A stretch of DNA of 64,000 nt from an uncultured Christensenella sp. (GTDB lineage: Bacteria > Bacillota > Clostridia > Christensenellales > CAG-917). The translations under genes were made by a program, and so were the position numbers. The notes under the pieces were generated by a model that was not told where the DNA came from, ran no database searches, and was given only the letters and a program-made list of their open reading frames with translations. Within the stretch, counting starts at the first letter, position 1; the number at the start of each line of letters is the position of its first letter. The stretch is from contig CAJTQT010000002.1 of assembly GCA_910578325.1 (NCBI GenBank), positions 271,266-335,265 on the forward strand. Direction: 5' to 3'. Below, piece by piece: positions 51,500-61,600 of this stretch.

Positions 51500-52879
51500 A
51501 TGGTTCGGAATTTGACAACGGGAAAACCTTTAAAGCAAATACTTTTGTTTGCACTGCCGATTTTTATCGGCAACGTATTTCAGCAACTTTACGCTATGGC
51601 GGACAACATAATCGTCGGAAACACTCTGGGAGAAAACGCATTTGCGGGAGTGGGCGCAACTTCGTCTTTGTCCTTTCTCATTATAGGCTTCGTACAGGGG
51701 CTCACCGCGGGTTTTGCGGTAAAAACAAGTCAGTATTTCGGAAACGGAGACGAGGATAAAGTCAAACGCAGCGTCGCTACGTCGATAGTTCTGAGCGCGG
51801 TTATTACGGTCATACTCACCCTGATAAGCGTGTTCAGCGCAATGCCGCTGTTGAAACTTATGCAAACCCCGCAGGACGTAATCGGCTACTCATACAACTA
51901 CATAATAGTTATATTCGGGGGTTTGGGCGCGACGATGCTCTATAACCTCGTATCAGGAATATTACGCGCGCTGGGAGACAGCAAAATTCCGCTCGTATTT
52001 CTCATAATCGCATCCGTACTCAACATAGGGCTGGACCTTCTTTTCATCAAAGCGTTCGGAACGGGAGTCGAGGGCGCGGGCTGGGCAACGGTTATATCCC
52101 AACTTCTCTCTTCCGCCGCCTGCGCCGTTTATATGTTCAAGAAATACGCGATACTCCGCGTCAGAAAAGAACATTTCAGGCTGAGCGCCAAACTTTGCCG
52201 CGACCACCTCGGCGTAGGTCTTCCGATGGCATTTCAGTATTCGATAATATCCGTCGGCATTATGGTTCAGCAGGCGTCGCTGAACACATTCGGCACCCTG
52301 TACGTAAGCGCGTATACCGCCGCAAGCAAGATAGACAACGTCTTTACGCAATCGCTTGTAGCAGTCGGCACTGCCGTCGCCACCTACACGGGACAGAATT
52401 ACGGCGCGGGAAAGACAGAACGAATATTCAAAGGCATAAACAGAATTATGGCTGTGTGCGTTTTACTTGCGGCTATTTCTGGCATAACCGTTTACTTCGG
52501 TTCGGATTTGATGACGGGACTGTTTGTAAAAAATCCCGATCCGCAGATGCTGTCGCTGTCAAAACAGTATCTGATGTGGCAAGGCATTTTCTACGTATGT
52601 CTTGCCGTTATATTCGTATACAGAAACGCGCTTCAAGGAATGGGTTACAGCACGCTTACGACCATAGGCGGCATAGTTGAACTTTCTATGCGTATACTTG
52701 CCTCGATACTCCTTGTAAAAGTTTTAGGCTATGTCGGGCTCTGTCTGTCGAATCCGTTCGCCTGGATAGGCGTAAACTTCCTGTTTCTGATAAGTTACTA
52801 TATCATCATCCGCAGAAAGACAAAAGCAGACGCAACGCGAATGCCTATAAACGACGAATATGTAAGACAATCCGCCTGA
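51500..52879 (+). CDS. MATE-family efflux transporter
   Basis: 459 residues, about 12 membrane helices in two related halves. Typical MATE features: KPLKQILLFALPIFIGNVFQ at the start, QLYAMADNIIVGNTLG, ALGDSKIPLVFLI in the first half, and RNALQGMGYSTLTTIGG in the second. DinF/NorM-type proteins export drugs or metabolites with Na or H coupling; the substrate is unknown. Ribosome site GAGAGG. Confidence 0.93.
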   Translation: MVRNLTTGKPLKQILLFALPIFIGNVFQQLYAMADNIIVGNTLGENAFAGVGATSSLSFLIIGFVQGLTAGFAVKTSQYFGNGDEDKVKRSVATSIVLSAVITVILTLISVFSAMPLLKLMQTPQDVIGYSYNYIIVIFGGLGATMLYNLVSGILRALGDSKIPLVFLIIASVLNIGLDLLFIKAFGTGVEGAGWATVISQLLSSAACAVYMFKKYAILRVRKEHFRLSAKLCRDHLGVGLPMAFQYSIISVGIMVQQASLNTFGTLYVSAYTAASKIDNVFTQSLVAVGTAVATYTGQNYGAGKTERIFKGINRIMAVCVLLAAISGITVYFGSDLMTGLFVKNPDPQMLSLSKQYLMWQGIFYVCLAVIFVYRNALQGMGYSTLTTIGGIVELSMRILASILLVKVLGYVGLCLSNPFAWIGVNFLFLISYYIIIRRKTKADATRMPINDEYVRQSA

Positions 52880-52914
52880 TCTTAAAAAACTCCGCACAAA
52901 ACTAATACAAACCG

Positions 52915-52944
52915 TTGACATAAACGCAAGCGTAATAATAAAAT
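52915..52944 (+). promoter_or_regulatory. Promoter of the Mn-riboswitch leader
   Basis: TTGACA, 18-bp spacer, TAAAAT; the predicted start near 52951 lies just before the aptamer. Confidence 0.65.
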
Positions 52945-52956
52945 GTTAATAACTTA

Positions 52957-53080
52957 ATAGACCTTATTAAAAGGGAGTAGAAGGCGTTTATACGTGCATT
53001 CTCCGTCAATACGGTAGTCGTTACCCGGTGATGCTTAAATTTCAAGACTTTTATCGATAAATCGGTAAAGGTCTTTTTTT
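52957..53080 (+). ncRNA. yybP-ykoY (manganese) riboswitch with terminator
   Basis: AAAAGGGAGTAG at the 5' side and CCGTCAATACGGT, TCGTTACCCGGTGATGC at the 3' side follow the conserved internal loops of the yybP-ykoY class. A P1-type helix TAAAAG/CTTTTA (52968-52973, 53048-53053) shares its 3' strand with the 5' arm of a terminator (53044-53080, T7), so ligand binding would favour read-through, the ON behaviour known for this class. The downstream gene encodes a cation exchanger. Assignment rests on remembered consensus motifs. Confidence 0.8.
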
Positions 53081-53092
53081 GCGGAGGATTTT

Positions 53093-54157
53093 ATGATTGT
53101 AAACGTATTGCTTCTCATTGCGGGAATGGTTCTTCTTATCAAAGGCGCGGATTTGTTTGTAGACGGAGCAAGCCGCATTGCAAAAGCCCTCAAAATACCC
53201 TCGCTTGTCATAGGGCTCACGCTGGTTTCTATGGGCACAAGCGCGCCGGAAGCGTCGGTAAGTATAATCAGCGCGATAAACGGACTAAGCAATCTGAGTA
53301 TAGGAAATATCGTCGGTTCAAATATTTTCAATACGCTTTTTATACTCGGGCTAAGTTCACTTATAATCCCGCTCTCCGTAAGCAAAGATATAAAAAGACT
53401 GGATATCCCCATTTGCCTCGCATTTTACGTTCTGCTGATTATCTTCGCGTTTGCAACGTCTCCTCTGACTCTGGATATTGCGGAATCCGTAATTCTATTG
53501 ATGTTATTTATTCTCTACACCGCACTTTTACTCATACGCGCAATGCGTTCAAAAAGGAAAAATCCGCTTTCTGCGGAACTTATGAACAACGCGGTTTTGC
53601 AGACTCCCCTATACGACGGCAGTACGTATAAAGATAAAAATCTAAACGAAAGTTTGATCCAAACAGGCGCGTTTACAGACGGCAAGCCCAAACTTATCGT
53701 ACGGCAAAAGCCGCTGTGGCTCAGTATAATTCTCGCGGCGTTCGGACTTGCGGGCATTATCTTCGGCGGAGATTTAGTCGTAGACAAAGCGTCCGGAATC
53801 GCAAAAGCGTTGGGAATGAGCGAAATCCTCGTGGGACTTACCATAGTAGCGGTGGGCACTTCTCTTCCCGAACTTGTGACAAGCGTAGTCGCCTCGATAA
53901 AAAAAGAAAACGACATAGCGGTCGGAAACGTTATCGGCTCGAATATTTTCAACGTAGTTTTTATTCTGGGCATATCCTCCTGCATAAACAATCTTACGCT
54001 TACACAAGCCGCACTTACGGATATGGCGGTGATGCTCGGTTCGGGAGTACTGTTGTTCGTATTCACTCTGTGCGGCAAAAAAATCAACAGACTGCAAGGC
54101 GTTATCCTGCTTGCGGCGTACGTCGCCTATCTGTCTTATATAATCGTCCGTAATTAA
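53093..54157 (+). CDS. CaCA-family cation exchanger (YrbG-like)
   Basis: 354 residues, about ten membrane helices. The two inverted alpha repeats are MGTSAPEASVSIIS with GNIVGSNIFN and VGTSLPELVTSVVA with GNVIGSNIFN, which carry the ion-binding Glu and Asn residues of Na/Ca exchangers. A hydrophilic loop of about 50 residues separates the halves. Placement behind a yybP-ykoY riboswitch suggests Mn(II) export or a Mn-related task (inference). GCGGAGG ribosome site. Confidence 0.92.
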   Translation: MIVNVLLLIAGMVLLIKGADLFVDGASRIAKALKIPSLVIGLTLVSMGTSAPEASVSIISAINGLSNLSIGNIVGSNIFNTLFILGLSSLIIPLSVSKDIKRLDIPICLAFYVLLIIFAFATSPLTLDIAESVILLMLFILYTALLLIRAMRSKRKNPLSAELMNNAVLQTPLYDGSTYKDKNLNESLIQTGAFTDGKPKLIVRQKPLWLSIILAAFGLAGIIFGGDLVVDKASGIAKALGMSEILVGLTIVAVGTSLPELVTSVVASIKKENDIAVGNVIGSNIFNVVFILGISSCINNLTLTQAALTDMAVMLGSGVLLFVFTLCGKKINRLQGVILLAAYVAYLSYIIVRN

Positions 54158-54180
54158 ATCGATTTGCACTTTGTTTATTT

Positions 54181-54226
54181 AAAAACGAAAACGGCGGGTT
54201 TTGCACTCTGTACAAATCCCGCCGTT
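54181..54226 (-). terminator. Terminator of the 54250 lipoprotein gene (stem shared by both directions)
   Basis: AACGGCGGG/CCCGCCGTT with an extended inner stem and a T-rich tail on the minus strand. Lies between convergent genes. Confidence 0.75.
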
Positions 54227-54249
54227 AATAAATATCCGAAAGTTTATGT

Positions 54250-57207
54250 TTAGTTCTGCTGTTCTGACTTTAACACTATTTCACCCTCGGAATTGACCTG
54301 ATACATCAACGTTACGTCTTCCCGGTAGCCATCGGGAGATAAACCGACTTTAAAACGGTGATACAAACTTACGTCAAGCAACGTTGCGATAGGCAAAGTG
54401 ATATCAAACGGATCTATACTCCCTTCATATCCAAAAACCATATCTCCGTTTTCGTCCTCATAATAATACCTTTTATTTCCGCACAAAGTAAAATCAATCA
54501 CACAGTTTGACTTCCCGATCGTAACGGTGCCGAATTCTTCTTGGCTGACAAAACGTCTGTATATACTAAACCTTTCGATAATCCCTTTATCCTCGATATA
54601 TATATTTTTAATGACTAAATCCGCACCGTCCTCCACATCTATCCACGCGTGTCCCGCCGTGCTGTAAAAGTTGCCGATAACCACCTTACATACATACCAT
54701 ATACGTAAACAAGTCGTGTCTATTTCCTCGATATACGTGTTTCCGTATAGTGTTATATCCCCGCCTTGATTCTTATATTTCACGCTATGCACTTTGAGTT
54801 CTTTGTAAAAAACAGTTGAAGTTTCGGCAAACGCTTCTATTTCCGAAGAATACTTTTCATTTACTACTCCGCAAACGTCTACATTAAATATGCAATGTCT
54901 TCCCTGCGTAGTCAGACGGTTGTTTCCTATATTCAAAACTCCGTTACCGTTCACGCTGATATCGTACACGGTTAGATCCGAGTTCAGATACAGATATCCG
55001 CTAAGGCAAATGTCGATCAGATAATACGACATTTCCGACAACTCTATTCTGTCCGCCTTTATCGTCAAAGATTTTACAAAAGGAGACAGAGTGCTTTCGA
55101 TATTGTACCTACCCAGTTGCTTACACAATAGGATTATAGTATAATCGCCGTTTCTATCCGTCATTTTCTCAAAAGCCTCGTCGATACTCCTGCAAATTTC
55201 GGATTCTTCTCCGTTTCTGGAAAGCGAAACCATTTCCAGAGACCGTCCGCTTATCACAGGTAACTCATAAAGATAACCAAGTTCGCTCGCATACGCAGAG
55301 TCTGCCGTTCTGGTTTTAGACAGCATATAATCGGACATACCGAAGAAATAATAACCGAAACCGTCTTCCCCATCGTCGTCCCAGGTACAGTCAACGCCGT
55401 ACCAGTCGCCGTCTATATTGACCACGTTCCAGGCGTGATATTCGCCGGACGCTTGACCTGTAACAATCATACATTCCAAACCGCTTATGCCGCACAGGTA
55501 CATAAACATTTTAGCGTAGGTCTCGCATACGCCCAAACCGTTTAAGAATCCTATTATATTATGCGCCCATATCGCGTCGTTCGGGGTAACGCCGTCGCTC
55601 TGATATGAATAGTCCATACCCTCGACAATAAAATCGTGCGCGGCTATCGCAATTTCAAACTCCGTCATATCATCGCTAACGAGGCTTAGAAATGCGTTGG
55701 CAACTGCGTCTAATCCGCCGTCGCAGTCTCTGCGCACCTGCGCGGAAGCATACTCCACGTCAATACACACAGGGAAAACCGTTCCCACAATCGTCAGAGA
55801 ACTTGCAAGCCAGTAATAGCGCGGATTTTCAAGGTAGAAAACTTTCCACACCGACACCGCTTCCGCTATACTCAATTCATAACCGCCGATATCTATGCTG
55901 TCGACAACGTAATCGCCTTCGGCTGTCGCGCTTATATCTTCATTGTTGCCGATAAACGCTTCGCACGCGGTATAAAGCCTGAAGTACAGACTTTGCATTG
56001 CTTCGCCGTTCGGGCAATTTATAAAATCGTAATATCCGTATACGCCGTTTCCCGCCCTCGGCATAATCTGAGTATCCGCATAACCCGCAAGCCTGTCATA
56101 CTTCAACTTGTCCCACGGTGAACCGTCCCTGTTGCAAAACCCGAATTTGTTATTGTCAAATGTTACGTACATAGGCTTCGATAGCCCATCCGCCGCAAGT
56201 TCGTATATTCTTCCGCCTATATATTGCAACTCGCCCGATACGTATTCGATAATCGGCGTTTCGTTCCAAACCGACCTTAAAACAGACATTCTGAATACGT
56301 TATCCTCGTTTAATGTCAATGAATAACTCACGGTTCCTATCTCAACGCCGTTAACATAGTCATAGTAATCCTGATTGCAAGCGTAATTGCTTAAAAGCGC
56401 GGGAATCTCGGTCTGTTCTACCAACACATCTCCGCAACCCTCGCAATGGTATCCATCTGTATATCCTGCAATTCCGAACCTCGCCGCGACTTCTTCATCC
56501 TTTATTATCGCATTATGCATTGGCTCGCCGTTTTCGAACACCTCTGCTCCTTTCTCTCCGCAGATACAGGATTTATAATACTTTGCGGGCTGGGTACAGG
56601 TTACGTCTGAGAAAAGGTATTCGGGACTTACAATCTCTCTGCTGAACGTATGCCTCTTCAACTCGCCGTATTCTTTGCCGCAGGATGCGCAAACCGAGAG
56701 CGTCGTACACGTGGCAGGTTCTCCGCCGCCGCAACTTTCCATTTCGTCCTGATTGCAGACAGAACAAGTACGGAAATGAGTTCCGTCTCCGTAAGATTTG
56801 AATTCACAGCCTTCAAAATTATGACCCGTACCCTCGCCGACTTCAAATGTCTCGGTGCCTCGCTCACCGCATATACAGGAATAAAAATACTGTGCTCCGC
56901 TTAAACATTCGACATCCGCAAATTTATATTCAGGCGAAATAACTCTTTGAATATAATCGTGCCCGAGCGCTTCGCCATACTCGAAAGTCGCATTGCTTAT
57001 CGCACCGCAGGCACAGGATTTATAATACTTTGCAGGTTGGGTACAGGTTGCATCCTGACATATATATAACTCGGACGGGGTATTTTGAAATTTATGTTTG
57101 CCGTAATAATCACATTCCAGAAATACGAAATTGCAAGACGCTAAACACACTGCGCACAGACTCAATATACAAAAAATCAAAAATGCAACGGTTATTTTCT
57201 TTTTCAT
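54250..57207 (-). CDS. Lipoprotein with Cys-rich repeats and a transglutaminase-like domain
   Basis: 985 residues from ATG 57207 (GGGGGAG ribosome site; 97 codons of open frame upstream, reaching over tRNA-Glu, are rejected). Lipobox CLASC makes Cys25 the lipid anchor. Residues about 40-265 hold repeated Cys-pair modules (CTQPAKYYKSCACG, CICGERG, CSVC, CASCG, CTQPAKYYKSCICG), the same type as in the 25886 lipoprotein. About 300-500 is a linker. The transglutaminase-like triad is Cys561 (GVCETYAKMF), His591 (EYHAWNVVN) and Asp606 (WYGVDCTWD). Residues about 650-985 look like a beta-helix or beta-sandwich. Role at the cell surface, substrate unknown. Confidence 0.8.
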   Translation of the reverse strand: MKKKITVAFLIFCILSLCAVCLASCNFVFLECDYYGKHKFQNTPSELYICQDATCTQPAKYYKSCACGAISNATFEYGEALGHDYIQRVISPEYKFADVECLSGAQYFYSCICGERGTETFEVGEGTGHNFEGCEFKSYGDGTHFRTCSVCNQDEMESCGGGEPATCTTLSVCASCGKEYGELKRHTFSREIVSPEYLFSDVTCTQPAKYYKSCICGEKGAEVFENGEPMHNAIIKDEEVAARFGIAGYTDGYHCEGCGDVLVEQTEIPALLSNYACNQDYYDYVNGVEIGTVSYSLTLNEDNVFRMSVLRSVWNETPIIEYVSGELQYIGGRIYELAADGLSKPMYVTFDNNKFGFCNRDGSPWDKLKYDRLAGYADTQIMPRAGNGVYGYYDFINCPNGEAMQSLYFRLYTACEAFIGNNEDISATAEGDYVVDSIDIGGYELSIAEAVSVWKVFYLENPRYYWLASSLTIVGTVFPVCIDVEYASAQVRRDCDGGLDAVANAFLSLVSDDMTEFEIAIAAHDFIVEGMDYSYQSDGVTPNDAIWAHNIIGFLNGLGVCETYAKMFMYLCGISGLECMIVTGQASGEYHAWNVVNIDGDWYGVDCTWDDDGEDGFGYYFFGMSDYMLSKTRTADSAYASELGYLYELPVISGRSLEMVSLSRNGEESEICRSIDEAFEKMTDRNGDYTIILLCKQLGRYNIESTLSPFVKSLTIKADRIELSEMSYYLIDICLSGYLYLNSDLTVYDISVNGNGVLNIGNNRLTTQGRHCIFNVDVCGVVNEKYSSEIEAFAETSTVFYKELKVHSVKYKNQGGDITLYGNTYIEEIDTTCLRIWYVCKVVIGNFYSTAGHAWIDVEDGADLVIKNIYIEDKGIIERFSIYRRFVSQEEFGTVTIGKSNCVIDFTLCGNKRYYYEDENGDMVFGYEGSIDPFDITLPIATLLDVSLYHRFKVGLSPDGYREDVTLMYQVNSEGEIVLKSEQQN

Positions 57208-57414
57208 AATAAATCTCCCCCTGTTTATTCTAACATATATAAATGCCAAATACAATAGACTTGTTTTATAGATATATAGCCATCTGTTGAACTTAATTTG
57301 AGTTGATATTTGTAAGTTTAGATGTGAAAACCGCCGAAATAATGCGCGATATATTATAAGTATTCGATTAAAGCGCCGAAAGGATAATATTTTTTTATAA
57401 GTACGGAAATTTGC

Positions 57415-57443
57415 TTGCTCTTTAAAAAAAAATATGTTATTAT
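57415..57443 (+). promoter_or_regulatory. Promoter of tRNA-Glu
   Basis: TTGCTC, 17-bp spacer, TATTAT, ending 17 bp before the tRNA. Confidence 0.6.
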
Positions 57444-57459
57444 CACAGTACTTAAAAAT

Positions 57460-57535
57460 GCCCTCATGGTCAAGCGGTTCAAGACGTCGCCCTCTCACGG
57501 CGGAAACTAGGGTTCGATTCCCTATGGGGGTACCA
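57460..57535 (+). tRNA. tRNA-Glu (anticodon CTC)
   Basis: 76 nt with encoded CCA. Acceptor GCCCTCA/TGGGGGT (two G-T pairs), anticodon stem TCGCC/GGCGG with loop CTCTCAC, T-arm TAGGG-TTCGATT-CCCTA. Confidence 0.93.
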
Positions 57536-57536
57536 T

Positions 57537-57575
57537 AAAAATCTCATTTAAACGAAGGTTAAATGAGATTTTTTA
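57537..57575 (+). terminator. tRNA-Glu terminator
   Basis: AAAAATCTCATTTAA/TTAAATGAGATTTTT with a seven-base loop, T-rich end. Confidence 0.85.
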
Positions 57576-57627
57576 TTTTAAAACAACACAGGGAATCGAA
57601 CGGGCGGAGATAAGTCGAACACAACTA

Positions 57628-58311
57628 TTAAGTCAAATTCACCACATTGTGTAAAAGCGCAGTGTATTTGTCACTCAACTGCTTATCTATGTGAAAATGA
57701 CCGAAAAACCAGTGTTTAAAAGTGATAATATCTTCGATATATGAAAGCATTTGTACTTCGGGACAATGGTACTTTTCGGGCGCACCATTCCGAAGTATAG
57801 GATATGCAAACGCTCTCTCCGAGCAAGAATGCGTAATGATATAATCCACTTGATTTCCATATCGCTTTAAATTAGCAATGCCCTCGTCGAGTTCTTCGTA
57901 AGTAGGCAGTTCTTGTGGCCACCATTCAATTCCCTCTACACGCCAACCTCGATCGATACTTGTCGCTCCACCGAAGGTAAAAATCATTTTACCTTCAATT
58001 TCAAACACCTGTCCACGCATTAAATGAATTATATCCGGCTTGATTTTATGCACCTTACCCCCGTTCCAAACTTCTACCGGACAGGAGTTTATTAAATCAA
58101 AATTTTCGTGATTCCCATCGACAAAAAGAATTGTTACAGGCAAATCTGAAAAAGGCTTTAAATCTCTTTCGAGAGTTTCTTCTGCCCAGACCCCGCCGAA
58201 ATCACCCGCAATGATTACATAGTCATTTTTTGTTAGATTCGGATGGTTATCGCAGAAATGCCGTAAACACAATAAATCCGTCCTATGCGTATCTCCCGTT
58301 ACATAAATCAT
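57628..58311 (-). CDS. Metallophosphoesterase (calcineurin-like)
   Basis: 227 residues, cytosolic. Five motifs in order: VTGDTHR (DxH), IIAGDFGGVW (GDxx), FVDGNHENFD (GNHE), IITHSCSE and FFGHFHIDK (GHxH). The group acts on phosphodiesters or nucleotides, and the substrate is not inferable. GAGG ribosome site. AT-richer than most neighbours and beside tRNA-Glu, so a later insertion is possible but not shown. Confidence 0.9.
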   Translation of the reverse strand: MIYVTGDTHRTDLLCLRHFCDNHPNLTKNDYVIIAGDFGGVWAEETLERDLKPFSDLPVTILFVDGNHENFDLINSCPVEVWNGGKVHKIKPDIIHLMRGQVFEIEGKMIFTFGGATSIDRGWRVEGIEWWPQELPTYEELDEGIANLKRYGNQVDYIITHSCSERAFAYPILRNGAPEKYHCPEVQMLSYIEDIITFKHWFFGHFHIDKQLSDKYTALLHNVVNLT

Positions 58312-58692
58312 TTTATCCTCTTGCTTCGTTTTTCTTTAATTCGATGGTACTAATATATGCTTTGCTTGTTCTTTTTCAATGCACTTAACCTATTAACCAG
58401 AATGTCTAAGTCGAAATTGATTGTATTTATTATATTTTATAAGCAATATTCTGTCAATATACCAGATATGCAAGCAGAATGGGTACTTATTGAAATATGA
58501 GTAACAGAGTACATTTTATTCTTTAAAAGTACAATTAAGACACGCACACTTCCGTTCATCAAAATGCGCCAAAAATAATTGTACATTTGTCTAAAAATAT
58601 TTGTTTTCGATATTGAAATAATGTTGATATTATTTTATAATATACAAGTATAAATATAGACGCGCGATAATTCGTTGCGTTAAGGAGGATTT
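58312..58692 (+). promoter_or_regulatory. AT-rich intergenic region with promoter TTGAAA-N17-TATAAT (58613-58641)
   Basis: No gene is visible in 58312-58600. TTGAAA (58613-58618) and TATAAT (58636-58641) with a 17-bp spacer direct the 58693 gene, giving a leader of about 45 nt that ends in AAGGAGG. Confidence 0.7.
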
Positions 58693-61600
58693 ATGAGAAC
58701 AACTACAAGAAAACGAGTCTCTCTCGTTCTCGTAGCCGCACTCGCGATACTGATGGCAGCCGTCACGGGACTGTCTGTCAGCGGCGTAACTTATGCTATT
58801 GACGGCACCGTTATGCCTGTCGACGAGATTGCGGTGGGACACATGAGCGACATCCACTACTTCCCCTTAGAGTACTGCTACACTAAGGACGTAGATTCGG
58901 ACGAGTACAAAAAGACGGACTTCTATCATTCAATGACGGGAGATACCAAACTCGTTCTCGAAAGCGGAACCGCGCTCAATTCAACGATTCAGCAATTTAT
59001 TGAAGACGGAAAGAAAAACACCGCTCCGCAATACGTTGTAGCGTCCGGCGACCTCTCCAAAAACGGAGAACGCGGCGCGCTTATAGACGTTGCAAACGCG
59101 CTCCGCTATTTGCAGAACAGTATGCGCGCGCTCGGCGGCAAGTATGAAAACTTTCAGGTCTTTGCAATCGTCGGCAACCACGACCTTTACAATCACAACG
59201 GCGCATTTTACTCAAAAGAAGACGGCCACAGCATAATGGCGGATATGGTTACGTCAATGCAGTTTGCAATGATATTTGCGGGACTCGGATTCCCCGACGC
59301 ATCTCTTGACGGTGCAAACGGAACGTTTAACCTCACCGACTATATGCCGGTAGAATACTGGGGTTCGTCGTTTACAAGCGGATACGTGACCTCCACAAAC
59401 GCAAAGAATCTCGCAATCGAATATTACTCCGAGCCGTTGCAGCGCATCGCTTCCGAAAGCGGCCTGACATCCAAACAGAAACTCGAAGAATATTTCAACG
59501 TCGGCGATTCTCTCAACCGCCTTACGTATTTTGCTTCTCTGACCGATAAAGACGGATATTCATTTGCCATAATCGATTCCGCCGACCGTGAGGAATCTGA
59601 CGCAGGCTCTCCCGTACGCATAAGTCAGGACGAGTATAACAACTTCGCAGCAAAAGGAAACGCCCCCAAACTCTATCTCGACAACGGCGAAGGCGTCATC
59701 GATTTCAACAGACAGATACCTGCCGACAGCGCGTTTACGCAGAACGGCAAAAACGTATATCGCCGCACTCCCGTACAGCATATTACGGGCGGAAGAATAA
59801 CCACCGAATGCCTTGACTGGGTTGAAACGCGTATTTCAAAACAAAACACCACCGCCCCTCTCGGCGAAGAAACAGTGATTTCCAGTTTCCACCACAACGT
59901 ACTTCCCCACTTCGAACAAGAGGACGATATTCTGAAAGACTTCACCCTGTACAACTGGGAATACACCGCAAAACGTTTCCTCGATATGGGCATCCGCTAT
60001 GCTCTTACGGGACATATGCACGCCTCCGATATAATGACCTACACCGATGTCGAGGGACGTACTCTTTACGACTATGAAACAGGCTCGACCATCAGTTATG
60101 CCTCTCCCCGCCGCTACGTCACGTTCACCCGAAACGACTGCGACGGCAAACTCGGCGAACAGGCAACTTCTTCGGTACACATTCTTGAAAATCTCAAACA
60201 GGTTGCAAGCAACAACATTGTTTACTCCGAGCCTTGGAATCAAAATGCCTACGACGCCGCGATTTCAGCGTATAAGGCGAATCCCAACGATGCAAACTGG
60301 CAAAACGTAATAAATTCGAATCCCGACTATCTTGTATACATCATCAGATACGACGAATTCGCAAAACTCGGCGAAAACAACTACAATGACTTTATCAGCA
60401 AGGACATCTACACTATCATCGTTGACAGAATGGTTGACCACTTCATCGCCGACCGCACAATCGAAGACCTTAAAGAAACGGCAAGCGCCGCTATACTTTC
60501 TCTTTCCTCTTACGATACCGTTTTAAGCGCGCTTACCATAAATGCTGAAATACTCAACGGCGCGGCCATGTACATCATAGACACCGCCCTGAACGATTTA
60601 TACGGTGAAAGCGGCTATCCTTACAACGGTAACACTTATCCCGACGCAATCTCCTACGTACGCGCGATTATTGACGATATCCTCAGCCTTGAATACGGAA
60701 ACGCGGACGTCGCAAGTTCCGTCAACCCCAACAACAAGGGCAAACTCTCCGTAAGGGAAATTGCGAGTTTCATACTTATGTCGCATTCGGCAGGCGTTGA
60801 AATCTCGCTCGACGAAACCGTGGAATCGATTGACGCGAAGTTTGCGGAAGTCGCTTGCGGCGAAGACGAATACCGTTTCAAACAGCCCACCGACAAAACA
60901 TACCGTAAACGTATGCTTTATGCAATCAAGGATTTCGACGAGCAACTCAGAAACGGCAAAGTCGTAGACGTTCTGCTCTCCTCTATCCTCGACCCGCTGT
61001 TCAACAACGAAGATTCGCTTCTTAAAACTCTTCTGAACTATGAATTCAATTTCGCAGACGCAGTTACGAAAGGATACCTTACAGAACAGCAATTCAGCAA
61101 TTTGGAATACGCTCTCGGCGAAGGACTCAACTCTAAATTCATCAAGAATCTGATAATAAAGTTCGCTTCGAGTTTTGGCGCGGAATTCCCGAGCGATATC
61201 GAACTCGTTTACGACGCGGAAAAACTCAGTCTGAACGGCGTTCTCAACGATCTTATTCCCGCGCTCAAACCCATTATCGCCAACCTTATGGGCTTTAATA
61301 TGGTCGGAGACAGTCTGGAAAGCATACTTTCCAACGTACTCGGCGACTATGTTACTCCCAGTTTCCTCGTCGGACTCGGCGGCATAGCAAGCAACATAGT
61401 TATGGCATTTGCTACCGACGTTTATCCCGACCTTGCTGACGGCACCAACCCCGCTCTTCCCTATCTTGTACAGCCTCATAAAGGATATAAATACGCAAAC
61501 GTTGCTATGTCCTATATAAGCGCAAACAATAAGATGTCGGAAGTAGGCGCGGATTTCAATGCGGCAACTCAGACCAACGGAAGAGTTCCGAGCCGCGTAA

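Noticed and set aside
57208..57498. N-terminal extension of the 54250 lipoprotein
   Set aside because: The extension would cover tRNA-Glu; the internal ATG at 57207 has a strong ribosome site and starts a lipoprotein signal peptide.
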